NCBI GenBank assembly: GCA_020342025.1
Contig: CP070840.1
Location: 2,961,893 to 2,987,649, forward strand
Direction: 5' to 3'
Length of the DNA stretch: 25,757 nt
Origin: Deltaproteobacteria bacterium
Lineage (GTDB): Bacteria; Desulfobacterota; DSM-4660; Desulfatiglandales; HGW-15
Shown in pieces: positions 1 through 7,789 of this stretch (position 1 is its first letter; the number at the start of each line of letters is the position of its first letter). The position numbers were made by a program, and so were the translations under genes. The notes below the pieces were generated by a model that saw only the letters and a list, made by a program, of their open reading frames with translations, was not told the DNA's origin and did not search any database.

Positions 1-390
1 TTCCCGCTCTGCCAAGAGTTCATCCAGTTCCACCTGACCGCATACGCTCCGCAGGGTGGTCTGGGCCAGTTGCGATGTGGCAAAAAGAAAATTCTCCACC
101 TCGACGACGGCATTGTTGGGATCCATGACCCGAAAGTATATAACGGCATTCACCTTTATAGAAACGTTATCCCGGGTGATCACATCTTGGGCCGGGACAT
201 CCATGGTCACCAATCGGAGGCTCACCTTGACCATCTTATCAATGATGGGAATGAGAATGATCAAACCCGGTCCCTTGGTGCTGATCAAGCGACCCAGTCT
301 GAAGATCACACCCCGCTCATACTCTCTCAAGATCCTGATGGCCGCAGCGAGAAAGAAGATAATTAAAACGACTGCCAGAATATAAAACAT
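1..390 (-). CDS. Slipin/stomatin-like SPFH (band 7) protein, N-terminal part
   Basis: Translating the minus strand from the ATG at 390 gives 130 codons that run off the left edge. The protein starts with a hydrophobic segment (residues 2-19, [13 protein letters not shown]), then [18 protein letters not shown] sequence typical of prokaryotic stomatins. The band-7 core follows, with the [20 protein letters not shown] and VNAVIYFRV motifs. Slipins are membrane-anchored scaffold proteins that form oligomers at the inner membrane. The start is supported by a purine-rich site (AAGGGGGA) about 4 nt upstream. It follows the nfeD gene by 64 bp on the same strand. The slipin/NfeD pair is a known conserved operon in which the NfeD protease can cleave the stomatin partner. 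The C-terminus is outside the window, so total length is unknown. Confidence 0.93.
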   Translation of the reverse strand, partial: MFYILAVVLIIFFLAAAIRILREYERGVIFRLGRLISTKGPGLIILIPIIDKMVKVSLRLVTMDVPAQDVITRDNVSIKVNAVIYFRVMDPNNAVVEVENFLFATSQLAQTTLRSVCGQVELDELLAERE

Positions 391-454
391 ACTATCCCCC
401 TTTTCTAATGTTGTAAAAAACTATGATATGTATACCGAGTACAAATGCCCTATT

Positions 455-1771
455 TTATTGGTACGTCTTCTTGGTCGCCTTCTTGACCCGCAAGATCAAG
501 CCGTCCGCACCCGCCACTTCCACTTTCTCATCCGCCTCAATCTTCTCCCCGGCTATGGCCCGCCAGTATTCCCCGCGGACAAAGATCAACCCCTCTGGAT
601 CAATATCCTCCTTGACGAGACCGATTTCCCCTATCAGACCATCCATCCCGCTCTTAGGTTGGGTCCGGTAGGCCCGGAAGGCCAAGGTAGAGACGATGAC
701 AAAAAACCCCCCCACCAAAAGGACGGTGGGCGCCATCAGCTTCAAGGAAACCTTCAAATCCTCAAAAAGCATGATGGACCCGAGGGTGAGGGAAATGAGG
801 CCGCCAAGGGAGAGCGCCCCATAGCTTGTGACCTTGATCTCTGCAATAAAGAATATGATGGCCAAGGCAATGAGCAGCAGGCCGGCGTAGTTGACCGGTA
901 GGGTCTGAAAGGAATAAAAGGCAAGAATTAGGGAAATGGCCCCGATAACACCTGGGAATATGACACCCGGATGGGACAATTCAAAATAGAGACCCGCCAG
1001 CCCGATCATCATTAGGATATAGGCTATGTTGGGATCACTAATGGTCTTCAGTATCCTATCCCTGATTCCTGGCTTATATCGGGTCTTGGCCAGACCGGCT
1101 GTCTTGAGGGCGATTTTGCCTTCTCTAAGTGTTATCTCCCGCCCTTCTAGAAGCTTCAAGAGCTCATCCACATCCTTGGCCACCAGATCAACCACATTCT
1201 TTTTCACCGCTTCATCTGCCGTAATGGATACACTCTCCCGAATCGCCTTTTCCACCCATTCCGCATTTCTCCCTTTCTGTTGGGCAATGCCCCGGCCATA
1301 GGAGGCCATGTCATTGACCACCTTCTCGGTCATGGTCTTTTCCATATCTTTGCCACCCGCTGTCACGGGATGGGCAGCCCCAATGTTTGTTCCAGGTGCC
1401 ATGGCGGCCACGTGTGCAGCAACGGTCACCATCACGCCGGCGGAGGCAGCCCCGGCGCCCTGGGGACTTACATATACCACGACCGGTACTCGGGAATTGA
1501 GTATGGCCTTCACCATGGTCCTCATGGATGAAGCCAGACCGCCCGGTGTATCCAGACGGATGATAACCAAAACAGCCCCTCTGTCTTCGGCTTTCTCAAG
1601 GCCTCGGTTGAGAAACGTGGCCGTAGCTGGGCCGATAGCGCCTTCCAACTCTATGATCATCACCTCTCTTTCATTCGTGACGCCCGGGGATGGCCCCAAA
1701 AATATCCATGCAAAAATAATGATGCTTATCGAAATGTATAGAAAAAGACCTATGGGTCTGCGTTTATACAT
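455..1771 (-). CDS. nfeD: NfeD-family membrane-bound serine protease (ClpP-class, long form)
   Basis: This 438-residue protein has an N-terminal signal or anchor segment (about 8-26), then a ClpP/crotonase-fold protease domain (about 35-235). The domain shows the LDTPGG oxyanion motif (74-79) and the AASAG nucleophile motif (Ser110). A lysine in the segment MTEKVVNDMASYGRG (Lys150) is the likely general base, by analogy with the Ser-Lys dyad of the archaeal PH1510 protease. A block of four to five membrane helices follows (about 248-370), then a soluble C-terminal OB-fold NfeD domain (about 375-438). This is the full-length form, not the short NfeD1b type. Its start overlaps the end of the upstream uracil-DNA glycosylase gene by 8 bp, and slipin follows. 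The family is thought to act in membrane protein quality control with its slipin partner. Confidence 0.93.
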   Translation of the reverse strand: MYKRRPIGLFLYISISIIIFAWIFLGPSPGVTNEREVMIIELEGAIGPATATFLNRGLEKAEDRGAVLVIIRLDTPGGLASSMRTMVKAILNSRVPVVVYVSPQGAGAASAGVMVTVAAHVAAMAPGTNIGAAHPVTAGGKDMEKTMTEKVVNDMASYGRGIAQQKGRNAEWVEKAIRESVSITADEAVKKNVVDLVAKDVDELLKLLEGREITLREGKIALKTAGLAKTRYKPGIRDRILKTISDPNIAYILMMIGLAGLYFELSHPGVIFPGVIGAISLILAFYSFQTLPVNYAGLLLIALAIIFFIAEIKVTSYGALSLGGLISLTLGSIMLFEDLKVSLKLMAPTVLLVGGFFVIVSTLAFRAYRTQPKSGMDGLIGEIGLVKEDIDPEGLIFVRGEYWRAIAGEKIEADEKVEVAGADGLILRVKKATKKTYQ

Positions 1772-2480
1772 CTTTTTTGACCTCCAATCCCATATGCTTC
1801 ATGATTTTCTGAATATCATCCCACACTTGCCGCTTCGCGGATGGGTTCCGAAGCAGATAGGCCGGATGGTAGGTGGGCATCAGCGGGATATCCATAAAAG
1901 AATGCCACCTTCCTCTCTCAACGGTTATTTTGAATTCCCTCCCGAGAAGGGCCTGGGCAGCTATTCGACCCAGGGTACAAATGACCTGCGGTCGGATCAG
2001 ATTAAGTTGTTCTTTCAAAAAGGGCAGACAAGTCTCTATCTCATCCCCTTCAGGGTCACGGTTTTTTGGGGGCCGGCATTTCACCACATTACATATATAC
2101 ACCCCTTCCCTGGTGAAACCCATCGCTTTAATGATTCTGGTCAGAAGTCTCCCTGCTTCACCCACAAAAGGAAGTCCCGCCTCGTCCTCTTCCCTTCCGG
2201 GCCCTTCACCCACAAAGACCAGTCGCGCTTGAGGAGAGCCTAGGCCAAAAACCAAATTCGTCCTGCCGTAACCCAGTTTACACCTCTTGCAATCCCCGAT
2301 GTATTTTTTCAGTTCCTCAAGAGAGGCGAAACCTGATATCCTGGTGTCAAGATAATCGAGGGTTGAGGGTGAAAGGGTTGGAGCCTCCAGACCCATCTCC
2401 ATATGGGCCACTATGAGCTTTTTCAGGTGGCCTACGATCTCCCTAAATTCCTCTAACGGCTTGAAGACCTGCTCTCCCAT
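1764..2480 (-). CDS. Type-4 uracil-DNA glycosylase with 4Fe-4S cluster
   Basis: This 238-residue protein belongs to the UDG family-4 group, which removes uracil from DNA as the first step of base-excision repair. Visible motifs are GEGPGREEDE (91-100, water-activating motif A), PFVGEAGRLL (104-113), and the C-terminal HPAYLLR motif (205-211) that inserts into DNA. The four expected Fe-S ligands are C64 and C67 (CKRC), C135 (NVVKCRPPKNRDP) and C151 (ETCLPFL). The first 50 or so residues precede the conserved domain, so the start could lie further in. The ATG at 2480 overlaps the end of coaBC by 28 bp, and the gene's own end overlaps nfeD by 8 bp. This suggests one translationally coupled transcript. 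Confidence 0.94.
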   Translation of the reverse strand: MGEQVFKPLEEFREIVGHLKKLIVAHMEMGLEAPTLSPSTLDYLDTRISGFASLEELKKYIGDCKRCKLGYGRTNLVFGLGSPQARLVFVGEGPGREEDEAGLPFVGEAGRLLTRIIKAMGFTREGVYICNVVKCRPPKNRDPEGDEIETCLPFLKEQLNLIRPQVICTLGRIAAQALLGREFKITVERGRWHSFMDIPLMPTYHPAYLLRNPSAKRQVWDDIQKIMKHMGLEVKKDV

Positions 2481-3661
2481 AATTCCTTGATTCTTTCCAA
2501 GAGTTGATCGGCCACTTCCTCTTTTGCCATGAGGGGGAAATCTTCCATTTCCCCGTTGCGATAAATGACCTTGACCAGATTGTTATCCGATTCGAACCCC
2601 GCATCTTCTCTGCTCACATCATTGGCCACAATCATATCCAGATTTTTCTGGCGCAATTTTTCTGTCGCATTGGCTAGAAGGTCTTCTGTCTCTGCGGCAA
2701 ATCCCACCAATATGCGGCGGGAGTTGCCCCGCTTTTTTCCCAGTTCCGCCAGGATATCAGGATTTCGCACCAGCTCAATGGATTGGATCTCATTCTGCTT
2801 CTTAATTTTCTGCGCGGACTTCTCACGAGGTCTATAATCTGAGACGGCCGCTGCCTTGATAATTACATCATATTGCTCGCTGCGATCAAGGACCGCCCTT
2901 TTCATCTCCTCTGTCGTCTTGACCTGGCAGAAGGTCACGTCAACAGGAGGTTTCAGGTCCGTAGGGCCACTTACCAACATCACTTCAGCGCCTCTGCGTC
3001 TTGCCGCACCTGCCAAAGCATAGCCCATCTTGCCACTGGACCTGTTTGTGATATACCTCACCGGATCTATGGGCTCCACAGTGGGGCCTGCAGTGACAAG
3101 AATTCTCAACCCTGAAAGATCCTGGTCAGAAAGCAAGATCCTTGCCTGTTCCAGGATGTGAACCGGTTCTGGTAGCCGACCAGGCCCTTCTGTACCGCAG
3201 GCCAGTTCACCCTCAGAAGGTTCCATAAGGGAATATCCCCTTTCCTTTAGCTCTCCGATGTTCTTCTGGACTGCGGGATTCAAAAACATCTGGGTGTTCA
3301 TTGAAGGACAAACGAGGATCTTGGCTGTGGCGGCGAGTATCATGGTGGAAAGAAAGTCGTCGCCGATCCCGTGGGCCATCTTTGAGATAAAATTGGCCGT
3401 TGCAGGGGCAATAAGGATCAGATCCACATTCTGCCCCCAGGTGATGTGGTCCATGGGAGCAGAGTCTGGCTTCCACATATCCCATACGACCCTGTTCCCT
3501 GAAAGGGCTTCAAAAGTGAGGGGTGTAACGAACCTTGTGGCATTCGTGGTCATGGCCACTTTGGTGTGGGCCCCTGCCTTTACAAGGAGCCTTACCAGCT
3601 CTGCTGCCTTGTAAGCGGCAATTCCACCGGTCACGCCCACTATCACTTTCTTGCCTTCCAT
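2453..3661 (-). CDS. coaBC: Bifunctional phosphopantothenoylcysteine decarboxylase / phosphopantothenate-cysteine ligase
   Basis: CoaBC carries out two consecutive steps of coenzyme A synthesis: it joins 4'-phosphopantothenate to cysteine, then decarboxylates the product using FMN. From the ATG at 3661 the protein has 402 residues, close to E. coli (406). The flavoprotein CoaC domain comes first: VGVTGGIAAYK (8-18), catalytic His in APMDHI (H72), PSMNTQMF (119-126), and the flexible lid with ACGTEGPGRLPEP (Cys155). The CoaB ligase domain starts near 185 with LVTAGPTVEPIDPVRYITNR and later KAAAVSDYRP and RNPDILAELG. An in-frame GTG at 3724 would add 21 residues of low-complexity sequence with no family support, so I prefer 3661. 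Neither start has a strong ribosome binding site. The 3' end overlaps the glycosylase gene. Confidence 0.95.
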   Translation of the reverse strand: MEGKKVIVGVTGGIAAYKAAELVRLLVKAGAHTKVAMTTNATRFVTPLTFEALSGNRVVWDMWKPDSAPMDHITWGQNVDLILIAPATANFISKMAHGIGDDFLSTMILAATAKILVCPSMNTQMFLNPAVQKNIGELKERGYSLMEPSEGELACGTEGPGRLPEPVHILEQARILLSDQDLSGLRILVTAGPTVEPIDPVRYITNRSSGKMGYALAGAARRRGAEVMLVSGPTDLKPPVDVTFCQVKTTEEMKRAVLDRSEQYDVIIKAAAVSDYRPREKSAQKIKKQNEIQSIELVRNPDILAELGKKRGNSRRILVGFAAETEDLLANATEKLRQKNLDMIVANDVSREDAGFESDNNLVKVIYRNGEMEDFPLMAKEEVADQLLERIKELWESRSSSR

Positions 3662-3786
3662 ACCCTCAAATCCGTGTTCCTCACCCCAATTATTGTCTTC
3701 GCCTCTTCCTCCACAACGGGTCACCAGATCTCGGCGTGATGTGGTAGCGGGGTGATGTTTTTAACATAGGTAGCCTTTTCCGCTCT

Positions 3787-3834
3787 TACTACCCATTACT
3801 CAAGTACTCCAGCACTCCATTACTCCAAGTAATC
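3787..3834. repeat. Degenerate 8-bp tandem repeat (TACTCCAn)
   Basis: About five degenerate units of an 8-9 bp repeat (TACTCAAG, TACTCCAG, CACTCCAT, TACTCCAAG, TAATCTCAG) fill the gap between the lipoprotein stop codon and coaBC. No promoter or terminator hairpin is evident here, so coaBC is probably read through from the lipoprotein gene. Confidence 0.6.
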
Positions 3835-4632
3835 TCAGTACCCGCCGAAATCCTTAATTTCTTCTTTATCCGCTTTGGTTTTCCAAGGTTCGCCGAGGTT
3901 TAACAGGGCCTTTATTTTCTCCCCCTCTGCATCCGCCTCAGCCTTGTTTCCGAAAAAGCCGACCCGCAACCTCATATAATCCTGCCCCTTTACCTTCGTT
4001 CGGGTTATGTAGGCGGTATATCCCTTCTCGACCAGTTTCACGGTAGCAGGAATAATCTCCTTTTTGTTGGGCGTGGACAACACATTGACCACCCACACAT
4101 TATTCGCCCTCGTCTTTAGATTTTCCTTTTTTTCATCAGGGGTGATAATCTTCAGCCTTGTTCCCTCAGGGAGATTTCTGTCCGGGAAATCCTCTCTCGC
4201 CTGCATCTTCCCAAGCTTGTCCATGTTAAAACGACAGAGGATTGGCCACTTCAACGCATCGCCATACACATCCGTTCTCCTTGCGATACTCGCCAGGCTA
4301 TCCCCCTTTTTGACCACATAATATCCGAGCTCTGGTTTCGTGGGTATCTCTTTTTTCCCTGCCTGTATATCCGGCTTTTCTGAACCCTTCGCGGGGACGG
4401 CCGCCGTCTTTACTTTCTCAGTTTTCTTCTCTTCAGGTTCGGGGCGCTTCAAGCCCACAGTTGTTGTTGGGGGAGTTTTAGCCTTTTCCGGGGGCAGTGG
4501 AGCTGGCTTTTTGATAGGCTTGACCACCTTGGTCCCCTGCAACGGAGGCAAGGGCTCCTCATCCTGAGAACACCCGGCAAATGACAAAAAGAGCGTTAAA
4601 CACACACAAATTGTGAGGGCTCGACTCTGCAT
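3835..4632 (-). CDS. Cell-envelope lipoprotein with LysM and SPOR domains
   Basis: From the ATG at 4632 the protein has 265 residues. It begins with a lipoprotein signal peptide (1-20) ending in a lipobox, LSFAGC, with Cys21 as the lipidation site. A Pro/Lys/Glu-rich linker (about 25-100) could span the periplasm. A LysM peptidoglycan-binding domain follows (about 104-163, YYVVKKGDSLASIARR to LPEGTRLKI). A SPOR-like domain ends the protein (about 178-255, VWVVNVLSTPNKKE to YMRLRVGFFGNKAEA), a fold that binds denuded septal glycan. It is probably an outer- or inner-membrane lipoprotein holding peptidoglycan. An ATG at 4647 adds five residues, but GGAGGG lies 5-6 nt before the 4632 ATG, so I choose the shorter form. 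A promoter is visible upstream. Exact function is unknown. Confidence 0.87.
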   Translation of the reverse strand: MQSRALTICVCLTLFLSFAGCSQDEEPLPPLQGTKVVKPIKKPAPLPPEKAKTPPTTTVGLKRPEPEEKKTEKVKTAAVPAKGSEKPDIQAGKKEIPTKPELGYYVVKKGDSLASIARRTDVYGDALKWPILCRFNMDKLGKMQAREDFPDRNLPEGTRLKIITPDEKKENLKTRANNVWVVNVLSTPNKKEIIPATVKLVEKGYTAYITRTKVKGQDYMRLRVGFFGNKAEADAEGEKIKALLNLGEPWKTKADKEEIKDFGGY

Positions 4633-4730
4633 CACATCCCTCCGCATTCTCGAATAGAAACCTGGCCCCTCAGCCTAAGTAGACACCCAAAAAATCCTGC
4701 AACTATTTGAAGCGCATAGATTTTTACTGT

Positions 4731-4759
4731 ATTAAAGCGCAAAAATAGGCAATTGACAA
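4731..4759 (-). promoter_or_regulatory. Sigma-70-type promoter for the lipoprotein gene
   Basis: On the minus strand, TTGTCA (4759-4754) and TTTAAT (4736-4731) are separated by 17 bp. The predicted start is near 4724, leaving an untranslated leader of about 90 nt before the ATG at 4632. The surrounding sequence is AT-rich, so a chance match is possible. It would drive the whole lipoprotein-coaBC-glycosylase-nfeD-slipin group. Confidence 0.5.
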
Positions 4760-4860
4760 TAAAAAACTAAACAGGCCCATTTCTCTGATTTTAATGAATC
4801 TCCCACATCTACGGTGAATTTTAGGTGTCAGCACTGAAGTTAACAGGTTATGCAGTATTC

Positions 4861-4985
4861 CTGATCACCAGCAAGGTATTAGATGCAAGGCGCCGAGAAG
4901 CGACGAGTGAGGCGTATGAAGTAATACGCCGCAAGGAGGAGCGATCGAAGGCAACGCAGCAGATGATGCCTTGATGGTGGATCAG
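4861..4985. repeat. Palindromic intergenic repeat, family A, copy 1
   Basis: This 125-bp element lies within the 542-bp gene-free stretch 4633-5174. Its outer arms, beginning CTGATCACCAGCAAGG at 4861 and ending CCTTGATGGTGGATCAG at 4985, are imperfect inverted repeats. The core begins GATGCAAGGCG, contains a hairpin GGCGTAT (4911-4917) / ATACGCC (4924-4930), and ends GCAACGCAGCAGAT. The same core recurs at 8464-8675. The rest of 4633-5174 holds only the lipoprotein promoter and no recognisable gene. Confidence 0.8.
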
Positions 4986-5174
4986 AGAATCTGTTCCATC
5001 CTTGACACATCCCCTTGCCTTGGAGTATTGGAGATGTGCAGCCGCGGAGGGATGCCATTTGACGGCGAAGAAGTAATTCATTGCTTTCTTTATCTAGGCC
5101 TCCACCACCCAGTTTCGCAAGACCTGGGACAGGATTTCGGATATTTTAACCTAAGATTTTGGGGATGTTTGATT

Positions 5175-6533
5175 ATGAAAGTTCTGGTTTATGGTTCGGG
5201 AGGTAGAGATCACTGCCTAGCGGATAGCTACGGAGACAGTCAGCATGTGGACAAGGTCTATCTCGTGCCTGGTAATCCGGGCGTCCGCTATACACCAAAG
5301 GGGCAGCGGGGGCTCATCGAGCTTGTAAATCTCGAGGATTTTGGGGCAGTTGCCAATTTCTGTGCAGAGAATCAGGTGGATATGGTGGATGTGGGTTCTG
5401 AAAATCCCCTTGAAGAGGGACTCATTGATGTCTTAAATGAGCGGGGAATTCGAACAATCGGTCCGAAGAAAGAATATGTGAAAATAGAAAGCGACCGCGC
5501 CTTCACAGACGATCTCTTAAAAAGAGTAGGCGTTCCAAAACCAGAGTATGTGGTCTTTGACGATCCCGGTAAAGCCAAGGCATATGTGCGCAATATCGGA
5601 TACCAGGTTGTTGTGAAGGCCAACGGCCTTGCAGCGGGAAAAGGGGCCATTGTGTGCGAGGATGTTCCCGATGCCGAAGGGGCAATCGAAAGAATTATGG
5701 TTGAAAAGGTGTTCGGGGACTCAGGTGACAGGGTGGTCATAGAAGAGAGAAAGTATGGGACAGAAATCTCCTTTTTTGCCTATCTTGATGGAAAACATGT
5801 ATGGCCATTGAGAATGTTCGCACAGGACTACAAGCCCGCGTTCGATGCGGATGACGCGGAGGCCATTGATAAGTTCGGAGGAAACCTGAACACGGGGGGG
5901 ACCGGTTGTTATTGCCCCCATAAACTCGTTACACCTTGGCTCGTGAATAGAATTATAAAAGAAATCGTCAATCCCACTGTCAACGAGATCTACAACCACC
6001 TCGGATGGGAATATAAGGGTGTCCTTTATTTTGGCCTAAACTTAGATCCTTATGAGAACCTGGACGTGTTTGAAATCAACGTGAGACATGGAGACCCAGA
6101 ATGGGAGGTGATGGCGCGCAAATTGAGCACAGATCTTTTCGAGATTGGCATGGCGGTGTGTGAAGGCACCCTAGACACGATCAAACAGGTTTGGAATAAT
6201 CAATACTATGTGGACGTGATTGCCATGGAAGGCCGCTCAAAGGCCTCGCGCGGATGGAACAAGGGATATCCGGGACGCTATGGAAAAGGTCATAAGATTG
6301 TGGGATTCGATCAGATAGATAAAGGAGTTTCCATCTACTTTGCGGGTGTTGACGAAAGCCCGGATAAGGGCTTGGTGACTTATGGGGGTAGAGTGCTACA
6401 CGTTATAGCCGGAGAACCCACCTTGGAAGGGGCCAGGAAAAAGGCCTATAGGAACATGGAAAAGTTGACATTTTTGGATCATAACAACAATGGCGCAAAT
6501 TGCATGCGATATCGGAGGACCATCGGGTTGTAA
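5175..6533 (+). CDS. PurD-like phosphoribosylamine-glycine ligase (ATP-grasp), divergent
   Basis: The 452-residue protein from the ATG at 5175 has the full architecture of glycinamide ribonucleotide synthetase, which makes GAR from phosphoribosylamine, glycine and ATP in purine synthesis. It opens MKVLVYGSGGRDH (family GSGGREH). The ATP-grasp part has VVKANGLAAGKG (147-157) and VVIEERKYGTEISFF. The metal/nucleotide site reads EINVRHGDPE (300-309; usual EFNxRFGDPE). The loop NTGGTGCYCP (239-248) replaces the usual NTGGMGAYSP. The C-terminus RYRRTIG matches the family. The reading frame stays open upstream to 4971, but that part crosses a repeat; a GGGGAT site precedes 5175 and the conserved N-terminus starts there. 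No other purine gene is nearby. It could be the main PurD or a paralogue. Confidence 0.85.
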   Translation: MKVLVYGSGGRDHCLADSYGDSQHVDKVYLVPGNPGVRYTPKGQRGLIELVNLEDFGAVANFCAENQVDMVDVGSENPLEEGLIDVLNERGIRTIGPKKEYVKIESDRAFTDDLLKRVGVPKPEYVVFDDPGKAKAYVRNIGYQVVVKANGLAAGKGAIVCEDVPDAEGAIERIMVEKVFGDSGDRVVIEERKYGTEISFFAYLDGKHVWPLRMFAQDYKPAFDADDAEAIDKFGGNLNTGGTGCYCPHKLVTPWLVNRIIKEIVNPTVNEIYNHLGWEYKGVLYFGLNLDPYENLDVFEINVRHGDPEWEVMARKLSTDLFEIGMAVCEGTLDTIKQVWNNQYYVDVIAMEGRSKASRGWNKGYPGRYGKGHKIVGFDQIDKGVSIYFAGVDESPDKGLVTYGGRVLHVIAGEPTLEGARKKAYRNMEKLTFLDHNNNGANCMRYRRTIGL

Positions 6534-6768
6534 TTTATCGCTTCACGCCTTCTTCCTCACCCTTACCCCTTGGAGCAACTCTGTCAATCAAAGGGATGCC
6601 GGATTCTTGATACCGGATGCCGCAGGAAAAACGCCCGCATAACGGATTGGCTTCTGGTTCCGTAAACCATATGCCCTTCCTCGCGATCTCCACCAATCTA
6701 AGGCTGAGCAACAAAGATGCGACCTTACCATCCTGAATGACAGCCAGGAATTTGAAAGGAAAAGATGA
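6534..6768. other. Gene-free spacer with a short CCGGATRCC-type repeat
   Basis: No credible ORF, terminator or RNA gene is seen in these 235 bp. Around 6596-6626 there are two close copies of a GCCGGAT / ACCGGATGCCG motif. It resembles the units of the inverted repeat at 16133-16226. Confidence 0.45.
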
Positions 6769-7500
6769 ATGAATGAGGCAAGAGACTTATCCAAAAAAGT
6801 GAAAAATTACGCACTTGATAAAGTGGGGTTTGATCTTGTGGGAATAGCCAGTGCTTTTGATCCACAGTTTGACAGGGCCCCCAAAGGGCACCATCCTGAT
6901 GCGTGGCTGCCGGGCGCCAAGTCAGTCATCACCGGAGGAATAAAGGTGCTTCGGGAGATCCTCGAGACCACACCGAGTACGCTTTACGCCAAGCACTACG
7001 ATCAGTTGAACACGTGGTTACTCGAGGCGGGCTATCGATTGGCAAGGGGTCTGCAGGATATGGGTTTCGAGGCCCTGTATTTCCCTGAGACAGACCCATA
7101 CATGTATTTGGACGCACAGAGAGACCATGGAGAGCCACGTTGGTCCCCGAGCTTTTGTCACATTCATGCTGCGGTTGCCGCCGGTCTGGGCAAGAGAGGC
7201 AAAGTGGGGGTTGTTTTGACCCCGCAGTATGGACCTCGGCAACGATGGATCACAGTTATAACCAATGCGGAACTCATACCTGACCCCAGGCTTGAGCGTG
7301 AAATATGTTTGGAATTCATAGAGCCTGGAAGTTGTGGTGATCGATGTATTGAAGTATGCCGAACTAAGCAAAGTGGAGCCCTGAAGTCTTGGCCTGATGA
7401 GGGCGGCGTTACTCAGTACAAATGTGTCTGGCCTGACCTGAAACCGAGAGGCTTGTCCTGCGGAATGTGTATCGCTGTTTGCCCTGCTGGCAAGCATTAG
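6769..7500 (+). CDS. QueG-like 4Fe-4S cluster protein
   Basis: This 243-residue protein looks like the epoxyqueuosine reductase / reductive dehalogenase-related iron-sulfur family. An N-terminal domain (about 15-175) carries VGIASA and WLPGAKSVITGG motifs. A ferredoxin-like C-terminus follows with C189, C193, C197 and C219, then the second cluster C231-x2-C234-x3-C238-P. It is much shorter than true QueG (about 380 residues in E. coli) and lacks the C-terminal HEAT region, so tRNA queuosine modification is not implied. It may be a corrinoid- or redox-linked protein of unknown substrate. AAGGA lies 8 nt before the ATG at 6769. A nearer-upstream ATG at 6765 hits a stop at once. The protein appears cytoplasmic. 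Confidence 0.75.
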   Translation: MNEARDLSKKVKNYALDKVGFDLVGIASAFDPQFDRAPKGHHPDAWLPGAKSVITGGIKVLREILETTPSTLYAKHYDQLNTWLLEAGYRLARGLQDMGFEALYFPETDPYMYLDAQRDHGEPRWSPSFCHIHAAVAAGLGKRGKVGVVLTPQYGPRQRWITVITNAELIPDPRLEREICLEFIEPGSCGDRCIEVCRTKQSGALKSWPDEGGVTQYKCVWPDLKPRGLSCGMCIAVCPAGKH

Positions 7501-7539
7501 GTCCTTGAGAATCGAGGTTATAACTGGATGGAGGATACC

Positions 7540-7740
7540 ATGAGAAATCAGACCCAAGTAGAAATGACCGATCTGGATACCATATCCGTTAACCCTGGCC
7601 AGGTTCTAACCGTTTTCCTCAACGAAAAACTGAAGGTTGAGCTGCGAGTAACACCACTGGGACAGCCTGAGATTTTTTGTGATCATACACATATCGTTAG
7701 GCTTTTCAGGGACTGGTATCAGCCAAACGAAACCTGCTAA
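7540..7740 (+). CDS. Small hypothetical protein (66 aa)
   Basis: A 66-residue ORF starts at the ATG at 7540, with GGAGG 5 nt upstream. An ATG at 7528 would place that site inside the gene. It begins 39 bp after the QueG-like gene on the same strand, so the two may be cotranscribed. The sequence has the appearance of a small beta-rich domain (DTISVNPGQVLTVFL, KLKVELRVTPLGQPEIFCD) and ends NETC. Two cysteines are present but not arranged as a known metal site. I do not recognise a family. The good ribosome site makes it a likely real gene. Confidence 0.55.
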   Translation: MRNQTQVEMTDLDTISVNPGQVLTVFLNEKLKVELRVTPLGQPEIFCDHTHIVRLFRDWYQPNETC

Positions 7741-7789
7741 GCATAGGTACGTGAGACCTGCGCTTCTCCTGGAAAAAGAACTTACGTGC

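Noticed and set aside
428..901. Plus-strand 157-codon ORF
   Set aside because: Antisense shadow of nfeD, rich in Gly/Asp/Gln with no domain.
1308..2243. Long open frame on the plus strand (311 codons)
   Set aside because: It lies opposite nfeD and the uracil-DNA glycosylase, both with clear motifs; its product has no family features and no ribosome site.
3722..3724. GTG start for coaBC giving 21 extra residues
   Set aside because: The extra residues (TRCGGRGEDNNWGEEH) are not part of the family, whose N-terminus matches from the ATG at 3661.
3787..3834. Possible CRISPR-like array
   Set aside because: The units are contiguous 8-bp degenerate repeats without spacers; no cas genes are in the window.
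4848..5081. Minus-strand 77-codon ORF
   Set aside because: It is the translation of the repeat element at 4861-4985, a frequent source of false small genes.
4971..5174. Upstream extension of the PurD-like reading frame
   Set aside because: The added 68 residues are translated from the right arm of a palindromic repeat and spacer; the conserved N-terminus MKVLVYGSGG starts at 5175.
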